From an uncultured Aquimarina sp. (GTDB taxonomy: Bacteria > Bacteroidota > Bacteroidia > Flavobacteriales > Flavobacteriaceae): 35,070 nucleotides of DNA. The DNA lies in NCBI GenBank assembly GCA_947492105.1, contig CANLMN010000004.1:177894-212963 (forward strand). The letters run 5' to 3'. A program made the translations under genes and the position numbers. This document shows positions 18,737 through 31,052 of this stretch, one piece after another (positions within the stretch are counted from its first letter, which is position 1; each line of letters begins with the position of its first letter). Under the pieces are notes generated by a model. That model did no database searches, had not been told where the DNA came from, and worked only from the letters and a program-made list of their open reading frames with translations.

Positions 18737-18938
18737 TACCGTTTAAAAAACAATTAAAGATTTAACACACCAAATTAGCTATATAAGGTCACATATCCGC
18801 CTTGTTCTTTTTCCATCAAAATGCCTTGTTCATACATTCCATAACTAAGGCTATACAATAGAGTCACGGTGTTTTTACATAAAAAAACAACAGTGTCATT
18901 AATACGAATTTATATACCTAAATTGATTGACTCATCAA

Positions 18939-19775
18939 TTATTTTGTAATCTCTATTGAAATTTCGCTCCCTGCACTAAGCCTAAAATAACCAAACGGAA
19001 AATTTCTTGGATTTGTAACATTCCTAATATTGCCTCGAACTGTTACAGGAGGTGTAGCAAAAGGACCTCCTCCTCCATCCTCTCCACTTTGAGATTGTAA
19101 AATTTCAAAAAAGCTAGTGAATCGCTGATCCACTCCAAACAACTTTATAATGAGATTATCTCCTATTTCTAAATCCTCATAAAAATATGAAAAGGTAAAA
19201 TCATTCCCATTATAAAACTCATCATCAGTCAACAAAAAATTACCAACATCCAGATCAAGAAAATAATAATCCTTAGAATCTGGACTATCTTTGAGTGTTA
19301 TAATTACTTCTTTATCTTCTGCATTAAAAAGTGTTTTATCTCCCTGAATCGCACCTACTAACATCCCTGTTTGTTGTAATTCTGTAGTAGACTGATAGGT
19401 TTCTCCCTCATAAATCACGGTTAACGTATACGGGATATCAAAATCTGGAACAAAACTGGCAAAATAATTTCCATCATTTCCTTGATCAATAAATTGATAC
19501 ACTATAGAATTAACAGGATCCTCGATGGTAACCTGCGCGCCTAGTGCTGGCGGAATTTCTTTCTCAAAAAACGGTGCAGATAGACTCAACTTCACAATAC
19601 CCTCACTTCTTCCCCTTCCTCCATTTGCATTCTCATCTTCAAACCTATTGAATGTAGCTTCTATCACTAAACGAGGTGCTGTCTCGGGGACATCCACTTG
19701 AACCAGCTCCTCACATGAAACACATGTAAAAAAAATGACCAATACTATGATTGTTTTCTTTATAAAATCGCTCAT
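18939..19775 (-). CDS. DUF4249 lipoprotein, partner of a TonB-dependent receptor
   Basis: 278 residues. The signal peptide ends in a lipobox (FTCVSC) followed by EELVQVDVP, the characteristic opening of DUF4249, whose members are surface-exposed lipoproteins encoded beside TonB receptors. A beta-rich body follows, with the DxxVP...RLVIEATF start and a Pro-rich FPFGYFRLSAGSE end. It begins four bases after the receptor stop, so the two are co-transcribed. By analogy with SusC/SusD-like pairs it may help capture the substrate, but no ligand can be named. Confidence 0.88.
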   Translation of the reverse strand: MSDFIKKTIIVLVIFFTCVSCEELVQVDVPETAPRLVIEATFNRFEDENANGGRGRSEGIVKLSLSAPFFEKEIPPALGAQVTIEDPVNSIVYQFIDQGNDGNYFASFVPDFDIPYTLTVIYEGETYQSTTELQQTGMLVGAIQGDKTLFNAEDKEVIITLKDSPDSKDYYFLDLDVGNFLLTDDEFYNGNDFTFSYFYEDLEIGDNLIIKLFGVDQRFTSFFEILQSQSGEDGGGGPFATPPVTVRGNIRNVTNPRNFPFGYFRLSAGSEISIEITK

Positions 19776-19779
19776 TATT

Positions 19780-22167
19780 CTAAAACTTAAAATTATATGT
19801 TACCGAAGGAACTATTCCAAAAATAGATAGTTTTGTTGCCTCATTATTTCCTGTATCTTTATTTTGCGAAAATGTAATGGAAGCAGCATTTTTTCTATTA
19901 TAAATATTATAAATACCAAACACCCACTCTCCTCTCCAGCGGTTATTATTTTTATTTTTTGGAGTCAGCGTAGCAGAAATATCCAATCGGTGATAGCTTG
20001 GCAACCTATTAGAATTACGCAAGCTAAAATTTGGTACTACAATCGTACTGAACTCATATTGAGAATTAGGATAGGTAGTTGGTTGTCCCGTTTGGAAAGA
20101 GAAATTAGTATTAATACTCCATTTTTCTGATGCCTTATAAGACATTGTCATAGAAATATCATGTGTTTTGTCATAATTGCTAGCGTACCACTCTCCAAAA
20201 TTAATTCCTGGCTCTATAGCTGTTCTACCGGGTGTACGCTCCTCGGAACGAGATAAGGTATAGGCCAACCAACCTGTAAATCGACTGTCATCAGTCCTAT
20301 TTTTGGTCAATAATACTTCTAATCCATATGCACGTGCCTCTCCATTTAGAATTACGCGTTCTATGGCATCATTTGCAATCAAATCTGCTCCATCTATATA
20401 ATTAATGCGATTCTCAACGGTTTTATAAAACGTCTCTACCTGTAGGGTATAAGCATTTTCTCTGATATCCTGAAAATACCCTAAAGCAACCTGATTTGCA
20501 ATTTGCGGTTTCACAAACGGTCCGCTAGGCGTCCAAACATCCAAAGGTGTTGGTGAAGAAGTATTTGATAGCAAGTGTAAATACTGCGCTATCCTGTTAT
20601 AACTTGCTTTGATAGACTTATTACTACTCAACAAATACGACAAAGCCAAGCGCGGTTCTAATGTCCCAAAACTTGTCAACACATCACCACTACTATCTTC
20701 GGCACCTATTGGCTCTGCGCCTTCATAAATACCAAGATTTTCTTCATATATAACCGCTTGATCATCTTGATATCGATTCAGACTACTTTGACCAAAACGT
20801 AAAAATGTACTGTAACGTAATCCATACTCTGCTGTAAGTTTTTTGGTTAGCTTCTGCTCTACTCCCAAATAAACTGCATTTTCTAACGCAAATTTCTTTA
20901 TCAATTTTGAAGGAGTAATCCCTTCTCTTCCATCAATGGGACTAATCTCACCTGGATTAAAAGAATGATAAGTGGTATGCAATCCATAATTCAATTTCAA
21001 AGAATTCCCCAAATAATGTTTCAGATCATATTTGACATTGAGGTTCTGAATACCACTTTCCCAATCAAAACCAATAAAATCGAGCATCAGTCCATAAAAA
21101 TAATCACTATAAATCAGTGATAAGTTAGAAAACAACTGATCATTAAAAATATGATTCCATCGTAGATTCAGCACTGAGTTGCCGTATGTATTCACAAAGT
21201 TTTCGCTAAGGCTAAAAACATCACGACCAAAATATCCTGAAAGCAAAAGTGTATTCTTATCATTCAACTTATAATTAAGTTTGACATTGACATCGTAGAA
21301 ATAAGCGACATTTTCATTATCCACTAATGGCAGAAACAAATGCGCATAGGAACTACGCCCACCCAATAAAAATGAGCCTCGATCTTTTACAATAGGTCCT
21401 TCTAGTAATACCCTGCTCGAAATAACTCCAATACCCCCATTCAAATGAAAATCTTTGCTATTCCCATCTTTTTGATAAATATCCAACACCGAAGATACTC
21501 TCCCTCCGTAACGAGCAGGAATCCCTCCTTTGTACAATTTGAGATCTTTGATCGCGTCTGGATTAAAAACTGAAAAAAAACCGAATAAATGAGAAGAATT
21601 AAATATAGTTGCTTCATCCAACAAAATGAGGTTCTGATCAGATGCGCCTCCTCGAACATTAAAACCAGAAGCACCTTCACCTCCACTCGTAACTCCGGGT
21701 AGCAGTAGTAATGATTTTACCACATCCACTTCTCCAAAAACAACTGGTAACTGTTTAATTGTATTAATAGAAAGTTTATTAACACTCATTTCAGGTTTTC
21801 GAATACTAACTTTTTCTACGTCATCAACAATAACAACTTCATCCAAATCGAATGACGACTCTTCTAGAGCTACATCTATTTTCGTGTTTTCTTTTAACGT
21901 TATTTTTTTTACTTGTCCATTAAAACCGACAAAACTCCACTGAATGGTATAGTCTCCTTTGGGAAGAGTTATAGAATAAAAACCATATTCGTTGGTGATC
22001 ACTCCTGTTTGCAGCTCTGGAACTGCTACAGTGACTCCAATCATCGTTTCGTTTGTCGCAGCTTCTTTGACAATTCCGCTAAGTGTATAGCGTTCCTGTG
22101 CTGTTACTATTGTAGGCAAAAATCCGATTAGGATAAGCACCACAATAACTTTATTATATAGTTTCAA
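19780..22167 (-). CDS. TonB-dependent outer-membrane receptor with CarboxypepD_reg-like N-terminus
   Basis: 795 residues. After a signal peptide (cleavage near VTAQ), residues about 28-105 form a CarboxypepD_reg-like domain (SGIVKEAATNETMIGV). A plug follows (about 130-230), with the LLLPGVTSGGEGASGFNVRGG segment and the Asp-rich LLDEATIFNSSHLFGFFS. The rest is a beta-barrel ending in the aromatic YNFKF. The start codon is TTG at 22167; the next upstream in-frame codon set reaches a stop without an ATG, and no internal ATG keeps the signal peptide. It forms an operon with the DUF4249 lipoprotein. The substrate is unknown. The 22168-22465 gap holds a structured repeat and the neighbour's terminator. 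Confidence 0.92.
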   Translation of the reverse strand: MKLYNKVIVVLILIGFLPTIVTAQERYTLSGIVKEAATNETMIGVTVAVPELQTGVITNEYGFYSITLPKGDYTIQWSFVGFNGQVKKITLKENTKIDVALEESSFDLDEVVIVDDVEKVSIRKPEMSVNKLSINTIKQLPVVFGEVDVVKSLLLLPGVTSGGEGASGFNVRGGASDQNLILLDEATIFNSSHLFGFFSVFNPDAIKDLKLYKGGIPARYGGRVSSVLDIYQKDGNSKDFHLNGGIGVISSRVLLEGPIVKDRGSFLLGGRSSYAHLFLPLVDNENVAYFYDVNVKLNYKLNDKNTLLLSGYFGRDVFSLSENFVNTYGNSVLNLRWNHIFNDQLFSNLSLIYSDYFYGLMLDFIGFDWESGIQNLNVKYDLKHYLGNSLKLNYGLHTTYHSFNPGEISPIDGREGITPSKLIKKFALENAVYLGVEQKLTKKLTAEYGLRYSTFLRFGQSSLNRYQDDQAVIYEENLGIYEGAEPIGAEDSSGDVLTSFGTLEPRLALSYLLSSNKSIKASYNRIAQYLHLLSNTSSPTPLDVWTPSGPFVKPQIANQVALGYFQDIRENAYTLQVETFYKTVENRINYIDGADLIANDAIERVILNGEARAYGLEVLLTKNRTDDSRFTGWLAYTLSRSEERTPGRTAIEPGINFGEWYASNYDKTHDISMTMSYKASEKWSINTNFSFQTGQPTTYPNSQYEFSTIVVPNFSLRNSNRLPSYHRLDISATLTPKNKNNNRWRGEWVFGIYNIYNRKNAASITFSQNKDTGNNEATKLSIFGIVPSVTYNFKF

Positions 22168-22297
22168 AAGTTTTTGATTTAAAGATACATAATTATGTAA
22201 AAATTAACTTGAGTCGTTTACTTTTTTATTGCAGTAAAAATCCATTATTCCCGAAGCATCTTATCTAGTTTTTATAATCTACTAAAAGTCAGACCTG

Positions 22298-22424
22298 ATA
22301 CCATCTACCTTTTGAATTTACTGGGATAAAATTTTCTTTTTTCGCCTCAGCTTCAGTATAAAAACAAACCGTAACTAGGGCTAATCTTGATGTTTCTGTT
22401 GAAGCTGAAACAAAAAAACCTTAA
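22298..22424. repeat. Structured interspersed repeat, copy 2
   Basis: Matches 10233-10359 at about 90% without gaps. The inner stem TCAGCTTCAGTA / TGTTGAAGCTGA is retained, and all three stem differences from copy 1 keep pairing. The right end runs directly into the terminator of the isocitrate dehydrogenase gene, so the outer inverted repeat of copy 1 is missing here. Confidence 0.75.
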
Positions 22425-22449
22425 CGAGTCAACGCTAAGGCTTTTTTTT
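22412..22449 (-). terminator. Terminator of the isocitrate dehydrogenase gene
   Basis: CCTTAACG (22419-22426) and CGCTAAGG (22433-22440) form an 8-bp stem, G-U tolerant on the minus-strand RNA. It is flanked by A7 on the left (T7 in the transcript) and T8 on the right. It may work in both directions and lies about 20 nt after the icd stop. Confidence 0.8.
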
Positions 22450-22465
22450 AGTTTTTAAGAAAAGT

Positions 22466-25197
<2,732 letters not shown>

Positions 25198-26853
25198 ATG
25201 GATATGAACTTCAATAAAAACGAGGACCACAACAAACTACTTGTTTCTGATCTTCGTCAACGTTTGGCTAAAGTAAAACTAGGTGGCGGCAAAGCTCGTA
25301 TCGAAAAACACCAAGCCAAGGGTAAGCTAACTGCACGAGAACGTATTGCTTATCTTTTGGACGCTGATGAAAAAGCGATAGAAATTGGCGCTTTTGCAGG
25401 AGAAGACATGTACCCAGAACACGGTGGATGTCCATCTGCGGGTGTGGTTGTCAAAATTGGTCATATCAAAGGAAAACAATGTATCGTGGTAGCTAATGAT
25501 GCTACCGTAAAAGCTGGTGCTTGGTTCCCTATTACAGGAAAAAAAAATCTACGTGCTCAAGAAATCGCAATGGAAAACCGTATTCCAATTATTTACTTAG
25601 TAGATAGTGCAGGAGTCTACCTCCCTATGCAAGATGAAATTTTCCCTGACAAAGAACATTTTGGAAGGATCTTCCGAAATAATGCGATGATGAGCAGTAT
25701 GGGAATTACTCAAATAGCAGCAGTAATGGGCAGTTGTGTTGCAGGAGGTGCTTATCTTCCTATAATGAGTGATGAAGCATTAATTGTAGACAAAACAGCT
25801 AGTATATTTTTGGCAGGAAGCTACTTGGTCAAAGCTGCTATTGGCGAGAGCATTGACAATGAAACATTAGGTGGCGCAACTACACACTGCGAAGTTTCTG
25901 GTGTAACAGATTACAAAGCCAAAGATGATAAGGATGCTCTGGATACTATCAAAAATATCATTTCAAAAATAGGAGATTTTGACAAAGCTGGCTATAATCA
26001 TCAGACTAGCAAAGCACCCTCTAAAAACCCCGAAGATATTTATGGTATCCTACCCAAAATGCGTAACGAACAATACGATATGCAAGAAATTATTGATCGT
26101 CTAATTGATGATTCAGATTTTCAAGAATACAAAGCAGGTTATGGGCAAACAATAATTACGGGATATGCTCGGATCGATGGTTGGGCGGTAGGAATCGTAG
26201 CAAATCAACGCAAGGTGGTAAAAACAAAAAAACTCAAAGACGCCAAGAATACAAAGGGTGGCGAAATGCAGTTTGGTGGTGTTATCTATTCTGATTCTGC
26301 GGACAAAGCAACTCGTTTTATTGCTAATTGTAATCAAAAGAAGATCCCTTTGGTCTTCTTACAAGATGTTACTGGTTTTATGGTAGGTAGCAAAAGTGAA
26401 CATGGAGGTATCATCAAAGACGGAGCAAAAATGGTCAATGCTGTTAGTAATAGTGTTGTCCCCAAATTCACCATAATTATTGGTAATTCCTATGGAGCAG
26501 GTAATTACGCCATGTGTGGTAAGGCCTATGATCCAAATTTGATCGTTGCATGGCCCAGTGCAGAATTAGCTGTTATGGGAGGCACACAAGCAGCCAAGGT
26601 CTTACTACAAATCGAAACCGCATCCCTTAAAAAAAGAGGAGAAACAATCACTCCAGAAAAAGAACAGGAATTATTTGACAAAATCAAATCACGATACGAT
26701 ACACAAACATCACCCTATTATGCTGCTGCTCGGCTTTGGACAGATGCCATTATTGCCCCTACAGAAACTCGAAAATGGATTTCTATGGGAATAGAAGCTG
26801 CTAATCATGCGCCTATTGAAAAAGATTTTAATTTAGGCATTTTGCAAGTGTAG
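25198..26853 (+). CDS. Acyl-CoA carboxylase, carboxyltransferase (beta) subunit
   Basis: 551 residues. It has the crotonase-like double fold of biotin-dependent carboxyltransferases: KLTARERIAYLLD at the start, AGAWFPITGKKNLRAQEIA, the oxyanion-forming MGSCVAGGAYLPIMSDEALIV (about 180-200) in the N-domain, and GNSYGAGNYAMCGKAYDPNLI plus GGTQAAKVLLQIE in the C-domain. It moves the carboxyl group from biotin-carrier protein to an acyl-CoA. The GGTQAAKVL signature favours a methylcrotonyl-CoA type, but propionyl-CoA cannot be excluded. No biotin carboxylase or carrier subunit is encoded nearby, so its partner must be elsewhere. ATG 25198 is used; ATG 25204 is possible. Confidence 0.92.
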   Translation: MDMNFNKNEDHNKLLVSDLRQRLAKVKLGGGKARIEKHQAKGKLTARERIAYLLDADEKAIEIGAFAGEDMYPEHGGCPSAGVVVKIGHIKGKQCIVVANDATVKAGAWFPITGKKNLRAQEIAMENRIPIIYLVDSAGVYLPMQDEIFPDKEHFGRIFRNNAMMSSMGITQIAAVMGSCVAGGAYLPIMSDEALIVDKTASIFLAGSYLVKAAIGESIDNETLGGATTHCEVSGVTDYKAKDDKDALDTIKNIISKIGDFDKAGYNHQTSKAPSKNPEDIYGILPKMRNEQYDMQEIIDRLIDDSDFQEYKAGYGQTIITGYARIDGWAVGIVANQRKVVKTKKLKDAKNTKGGEMQFGGVIYSDSADKATRFIANCNQKKIPLVFLQDVTGFMVGSKSEHGGIIKDGAKMVNAVSNSVVPKFTIIIGNSYGAGNYAMCGKAYDPNLIVAWPSAELAVMGGTQAAKVLLQIETASLKKRGETITPEKEQELFDKIKSRYDTQTSPYYAAARLWTDAIIAPTETRKWISMGIEAANHAPIEKDFNLGILQV

Positions 26854-26992
26854 CATTGGTTTGTACGTTTTTGATTCTAGCAAAGAATAGACGTTTTTTT
26901 TGATCAATCGAAGTGTTTTTTTTGCACTTAAAAATATAAAAAAGCGTAATAAGTGTAATTTTATAAAAGAATTCAACCAAAATTTATCATTC

Positions 26993-27655
26993 ATGAAAAA
27001 CGTCATTATTGTAGGTGCTTCGGGCCATGGAAAAGTGATTATTGACATCTTCGAAAAACAAAACGACTATCAAATAGCTGGAATACTTGATGACAATGTT
27101 GAAAAAGGTTCGCATTTTTTTGGATACACTGTTCTTGGAACAACCATGGATCTTCCTGATTTAGTATTAAAATATCAAGATTGCGAAGTTTTTATTGGAA
27201 TTGGAGATAATTGGATTCGCCATAAGGTTAAAGACAAAATCCAAAACCTTTGCCCTGATATTAGTTTTGCAAATGCCATACACCCCAGTGCTCAATTAGC
27301 CAAAGGTGTTACTCTTGGAGTAGGGAATGCCATTATGCCAGGAGCAATTATTAATAGTGATTGCAAAATCAATAATTTTACAATTATTAATACCAAAGCC
27401 AGTCTAGATCATGATAGCTGTATGAAAGATTTTTCGAGCCTTGCTCCTAATGCCACTACTGGTGGTAATGTAACCATTGGCGAATTTTCTGTAATCTCTA
27501 TAGGCGCTACGATCAAGCATGGTATTAGCATAGGGGATCACTCCGTAATTGGAGCTGTTGCCCTACTACTACAGAACTGTGATGATAGACAAGTCCTCTA
27601 TGGCACTCCTGCCAAAGTAATTAGAAATCGTCAATTAGGAGACAAATATTTATAA
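26993..27655 (+). CDS. NeuD/PglD-like sugar O-acyltransferase
   Basis: 220 residues from ATG 26993; the frame is open upstream but homology-like sequence starts at MKNVIIVGASGHGKVI. The N-terminal ~80 residues form the PglD-type nucleotide-binding fold with GASGHGKV. The C-terminal part is a left-handed beta-helix of hexapeptide repeats (about 95-195), including HPSAQLAKGVTLGVGNAIM and GGNVTIGEFSVISIGATI, with a catalytic-type histidine in LDHDS. Such enzymes acetylate amino-sugars or sialic acids for surface glycans. It is isolated from any polysaccharide cluster in this window. The sugar is unknown. Confidence 0.87.
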   Translation: MKNVIIVGASGHGKVIIDIFEKQNDYQIAGILDDNVEKGSHFFGYTVLGTTMDLPDLVLKYQDCEVFIGIGDNWIRHKVKDKIQNLCPDISFANAIHPSAQLAKGVTLGVGNAIMPGAIINSDCKINNFTIINTKASLDHDSCMKDFSSLAPNATTGGNVTIGEFSVISIGATIKHGISIGDHSVIGAVALLLQNCDDRQVLYGTPAKVIRNRQLGDKYL

Positions 27656-27845
27656 CTACTCCAATTATATGAGTATACAGCACTCTAAAACAATTTATTG
27701 ACAAAAAACAGCTCTACTGTTATCAAAAACTAAAACAAAAAATCTTACGCTATTTAAATCAAATTAACTTATCTAATAGATCCTACCAAGAAAATAATTA
27801 TCGGTTAATAAGACATTTCTTTTGAAAACAAGAAACACTAGCATT

Positions 27846-28952
27846 TTATTGCAAGCATGATTCAAGAGTAGCAGTCCGCTGTATTTTACCCGTAGGAGTT
27901 TCTATGAATTTGGGCAAAAAATATATCATTTTTGGTAGCTCATACTTTGAAAGCGCCGAATCATGGGATAATGCCAATTTTAAGGCATCTTTGATTTCCT
28001 CAGATCCTTCTCCCTCAATCACCAAGACCAAACGTTCTCCTAGCACATTATCCGGAGTACCTTTAACAAAAAAACGAGATGAAATATACTGTAGTAATTT
28101 CTTTTCTATTAATTCTGGATGCAATTTAATTCCTCCACTATTAACTACATTATCATAACGTCCTTTCCATTGAAACCTTTTATAGGTCAATAGCTCCACA
28201 ACATCATTGGTTACCAAAACCTCTGAAGTAAGCTTTGGTGCTTTGATAATCAAACAACTCCGCTCATCTACCGCTAATGTTATATCCGGCAATGCTTTAA
28301 AAGCCTTTGCCTCTTTCTTTTTCTTCTTTTTAGGATTTAATCGGCGTGCTGCAATATGACTGACGGTCTCAGTCATACCATAAGTTTCATAAATCTTAGT
28401 ATCTACAGATGCTACTAATCTTTGTAATTTTTCTGAAACACTCCCGCCTCCTACAATCAATTTTTTAATCAAATGCAAACGATTCAACGAATTATCTAAT
28501 TGCATCGGTACCATTGCACAAAAATCATAACACTTATACACCGTATCCAGAGGATTAGATCTATAAGGAACTACATCTAGACGCCAACCCAATGTCATTG
28601 CTCGTATCAGCATCATTTTTCCTGCAATATAATTTACCGAAAGACATAATAAGGCAGTACTATCTTCGGGCATTTTAAAAAACTTACCTGTTGCCAAAGC
28701 ACTATGGATCATTTTTTCTTTATCCAATTTTAGGGACTTAGGTACTCCTGTAGATCCAGAAGTTTTGACAACAATATAAGACTTGTCATCTAACCAATCT
28801 TTGAAAAATTGTCCAATTTCCTGCTCATAAACTGCTCCATTTTTACACAAACTACTTGAGATCACTTTTAATTCTTCGTTGGTATACGTTATCCCATTTA
28901 ATTTAAATGAAGCGTGCACTTCTGGCGTTATGTATAATTCAGTTTTTGGCAT
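27846..28952 (-). CDS. menE: o-Succinylbenzoate--CoA ligase-like AMP-binding enzyme
   Basis: 368 residues from ATG 28952 (a TTG four codons upstream is less likely). It is short for an acyl-CoA ligase but normal for Bacteroidota MenE. The adenylate-forming motifs are present: KTSGSTGVPKSLKL (P-loop-like), YGMTETVSH, GRYDNVVNSGGIKLHPE (hinge) and PTGKIQRT with the catalytic lysine near the C-terminus. In menaquinone synthesis it activates o-succinylbenzoate with CoA. Placement in the same run as menC supports the assignment. A 122-nt gap separates it from the CPBP gene upstream. Confidence 0.87.
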   Translation of the reverse strand: MPKTELYITPEVHASFKLNGITYTNEELKVISSSLCKNGAVYEQEIGQFFKDWLDDKSYIVVKTSGSTGVPKSLKLDKEKMIHSALATGKFFKMPEDSTALLCLSVNYIAGKMMLIRAMTLGWRLDVVPYRSNPLDTVYKCYDFCAMVPMQLDNSLNRLHLIKKLIVGGGSVSEKLQRLVASVDTKIYETYGMTETVSHIAARRLNPKKKKKKEAKAFKALPDITLAVDERSCLIIKAPKLTSEVLVTNDVVELLTYKRFQWKGRYDNVVNSGGIKLHPELIEKKLLQYISSRFFVKGTPDNVLGERLVLVIEGEGSEEIKDALKLALSHDSALSKYELPKMIYFLPKFIETPTGKIQRTATLESCLQ

Positions 28953-29074
28953 AAATTTGTTCAAAATAAGTTAAAGCAAATTTCAACCATAAGTATTTGA
29001 GGTATGTTAATTCTTGATTAAGTATAGCTAACTAAATTGTTAGCAAACTGCAACGTCATATAACAAAATACGTT

Positions 29075-29995
29075 CTATCCCAAAGCTTTTAAGTTTCCAA
29101 AAAGCTTCTCTTTCCAGCCTGTCCAACCATACCTTTTCGCTAAAACGAAGAGTATCAAAGGATACATAATTAAGACAGGAATCAAAACATCTACACCTGC
29201 TGTTGGTTCTGAAATATCTTTGAGCACTGAATTCGTTTGTAATGCTGTCCAATCCGCTGTAACCAATAATGCTGTTGCCAAATTATTTGCAGCATGAAAC
29301 CCCAAGGCAAGTTCCATTCCTCCGTCCATTAATGTAATAATCCCAAGAAACAAACCCGTACCGATATAATACACCATAATTATGGGACCAAGCTTATCCA
29401 CCTCAGGATTTGCAAAATGCATTAATCCAAATAACACGGAGGTTGTCAATAATGGAAACCACCTATTCTTTGACAAAACTCCTATACCTTGCATCAAATA
29501 CCCCCTGAACATATATTCTTCACATGCAGCTTGAATAGGGATTAAAGGGATTGCAATCAAGCATAAAATAAGAAAGGGTTGCCACTTAAAACTCAAAATA
29601 TAATTAGAACCGTTCATGTTATAATCTACCAAAGTCAGTATGCCTGTAATCGTTAACATAACAAAAAACATCCCCAATATTCTACCCCAATCCACCTTGG
29701 AACGTGTTGTTGTTACATCTCTAATATCCTGCTGATGAAGATACCTTACTGCAACAAAAATCGCCAAAAGTCCAATAAAAAAAGGTAACAAAACAAAAGT
29801 TAATGTAGTGTTTGAACTAAATGTATGAAAAAAATCAGCTTCACTAAATTGAGCCAACAAAGGTTTGCCATGCACAATACTTAACGCCCCCTGAAACGGC
29901 AAATTTCCAATAATTAAGCCTGCAAAAACAATGAGAATCCCTAAAATATATCGCCAGAGTTCATGTTTTGCCTTGTACGCCTGTTCTATAAACAT
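29075..29995 (-). CDS. CPBP-family intramembrane glutamic endopeptidase
   Basis: 306 residues with about eight hydrophobic segments. The CPBP (Abi/Rce1-like) active-site pattern is present: EEYMFRG (EE-x3-R, about 161-167), FGLMHFANP (F-x3-H) and a third H in GFHAANN. The family includes CAAX-prenyl-type and bacteriocin-processing proteases of the inner membrane; the substrate is unknown. It lies between menC (13 bp upstream) and menE, so it is probably transcribed with the menaquinone genes. Whether it acts in that pathway is not known. Confidence 0.88.
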   Translation of the reverse strand: MFIEQAYKAKHELWRYILGILIVFAGLIIGNLPFQGALSIVHGKPLLAQFSEADFFHTFSSNTTLTFVLLPFFIGLLAIFVAVRYLHQQDIRDVTTTRSKVDWGRILGMFFVMLTITGILTLVDYNMNGSNYILSFKWQPFLILCLIAIPLIPIQAACEEYMFRGYLMQGIGVLSKNRWFPLLTTSVLFGLMHFANPEVDKLGPIIMVYYIGTGLFLGIITLMDGGMELALGFHAANNLATALLVTADWTALQTNSVLKDISEPTAGVDVLIPVLIMYPLILFVLAKRYGWTGWKEKLFGNLKALG

Positions 29996-30008
29996 ATTGA
30001 GTTGTATT

Positions 30009-31052
30009 TTAATTTATATAGGGCACTTTCCATGCAATAGATGGATTATACTCCAATGCCCCATGCTTTACAACGAGTGGTGCTGCAAAGTTATTAGTAT
30101 AAAGACTACCGGTACCAAGTCCTTGTGGCAATTTATTATTTAGAGTAAAAGTAAATTGCGCTATTGCACTGAGCCCTACGTTACTTTCTAGAGCACTCGT
30201 GATCCACCATGCAATCCCTAGAGATTCTGCTATGGTAATCCATTCTTGAGTACCTTTAAACCCTCCTATCAAACTTGGCTTCAAAATTATATATTGCGGT
30301 TGGATTGTTTCTAAAAGTTTTCGTTTTTCTGAAACGTCAAAAACACCGATCAACTCTTCGTCTAATGCAATTGGTAATGGTGTTACTTTGCATAATCCCT
30401 TCAATGCTGCATGTTGTCTTACTGCAATTGGCTGCTCTATACTATGTAAATCAAAAGTTTGCAAGCGTTTTAGTTTCTGCAAAGCTTCCTTTGGCGCAAA
30501 AGCTCCATTGGCATCCACACGCAATTCAATTGCTTCTTTAGAAAAATTACTTCGAATACTTTTCAATAAATCAAGTTCTACTTCAAAGTCAATAGCACCT
30601 ATTTTCATTTTTATACAATCAAAACCGGCGTCCAACTTTTCTTGTATCTGAGATTTCATGAATTCTTTGTCTCCCATCCAAATCAATCCATTAATTGAAA
30701 TTCCTATTTGATTTTTTGTAAAAGCAGATGGAAATACTATGAAGGGGTCTACGCTTGCCAAGGATCTATAAGCCATCTCTACTCCAAACTGAATACTAGG
30801 ATAATCCATTAGAAGCTCCCATAACTTGTCAACTCCCAAAGATATATTATCACAAATCCATTGTAATTTGGCTTCATAGTCTGGGCGATCATCGATACTC
30901 AATCCTCGCAAAATCCCACATTCACCAATACCTTTTTTACCATCTTCTTCGATTACGATAAACCAAGTCTCTTTAGTTTTTAGTACACCTCTAGATGTAC
31001 CGCTAGGTCTTTTGAATTTTAGAATATGTTGATAATAGCTTGCTTTTTTCAC
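30009..31052 (-). CDS. menC: o-Succinylbenzoate synthase
   Basis: 347 residues, enolase superfamily. The catalytic set is visible: a K-x-K (CIKMKIGA), three acidic metal ligands in RVDANGAF, SIEQPI and LDEEL, and a final lysine in ILKPSLIGG. It dehydrates SHCHC to o-succinylbenzoate in menaquinone synthesis. The start is GTG at 31052. Its G is the last base of the preceding gene's TAG stop (TAGTG), a one-base overlap implying translational coupling with the UPF0173 hydrolase. Confidence 0.9.
   Translation of the reverse strand: MKKASYYQHILKFKRPSGTSRGVLKTKETWFIVIEEDGKKGIGECGILRGLSIDDRPDYEAKLQWICDNISLGVDKLWELLMDYPSIQFGVEMAYRSLASVDPFIVFPSAFTKNQIGISINGLIWMGDKEFMKSQIQEKLDAGFDCIKMKIGAIDFEVELDLLKSIRSNFSKEAIELRVDANGAFAPKEALQKLKRLQTFDLHSIEQPIAVRQHAALKGLCKVTPLPIALDEELIGVFDVSEKRKLLETIQPQYIILKPSLIGGFKGTQEWITIAESLGIAWWITSALESNVGLSAIAQFTFTLNNKLPQGLGTGSLYTNNFAAPLVVKHGALEYNPSIAWKVPYIN

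Noticed and set aside
18775..18909. 45-codon minus-strand frame ending YGMYEQGILMEKEQGGYVTLYS
   Set aside because: It looks slightly protein-like and follows the DUF4249 gene, but it has no start codon near its beginning and no recognised family. At most a gene fragment.
26855..26935. Two weak T-rich hairpins after the carboxyltransferase gene
   Set aside because: Stems are only about five base pairs with long A/T runs; not convincing as terminators.
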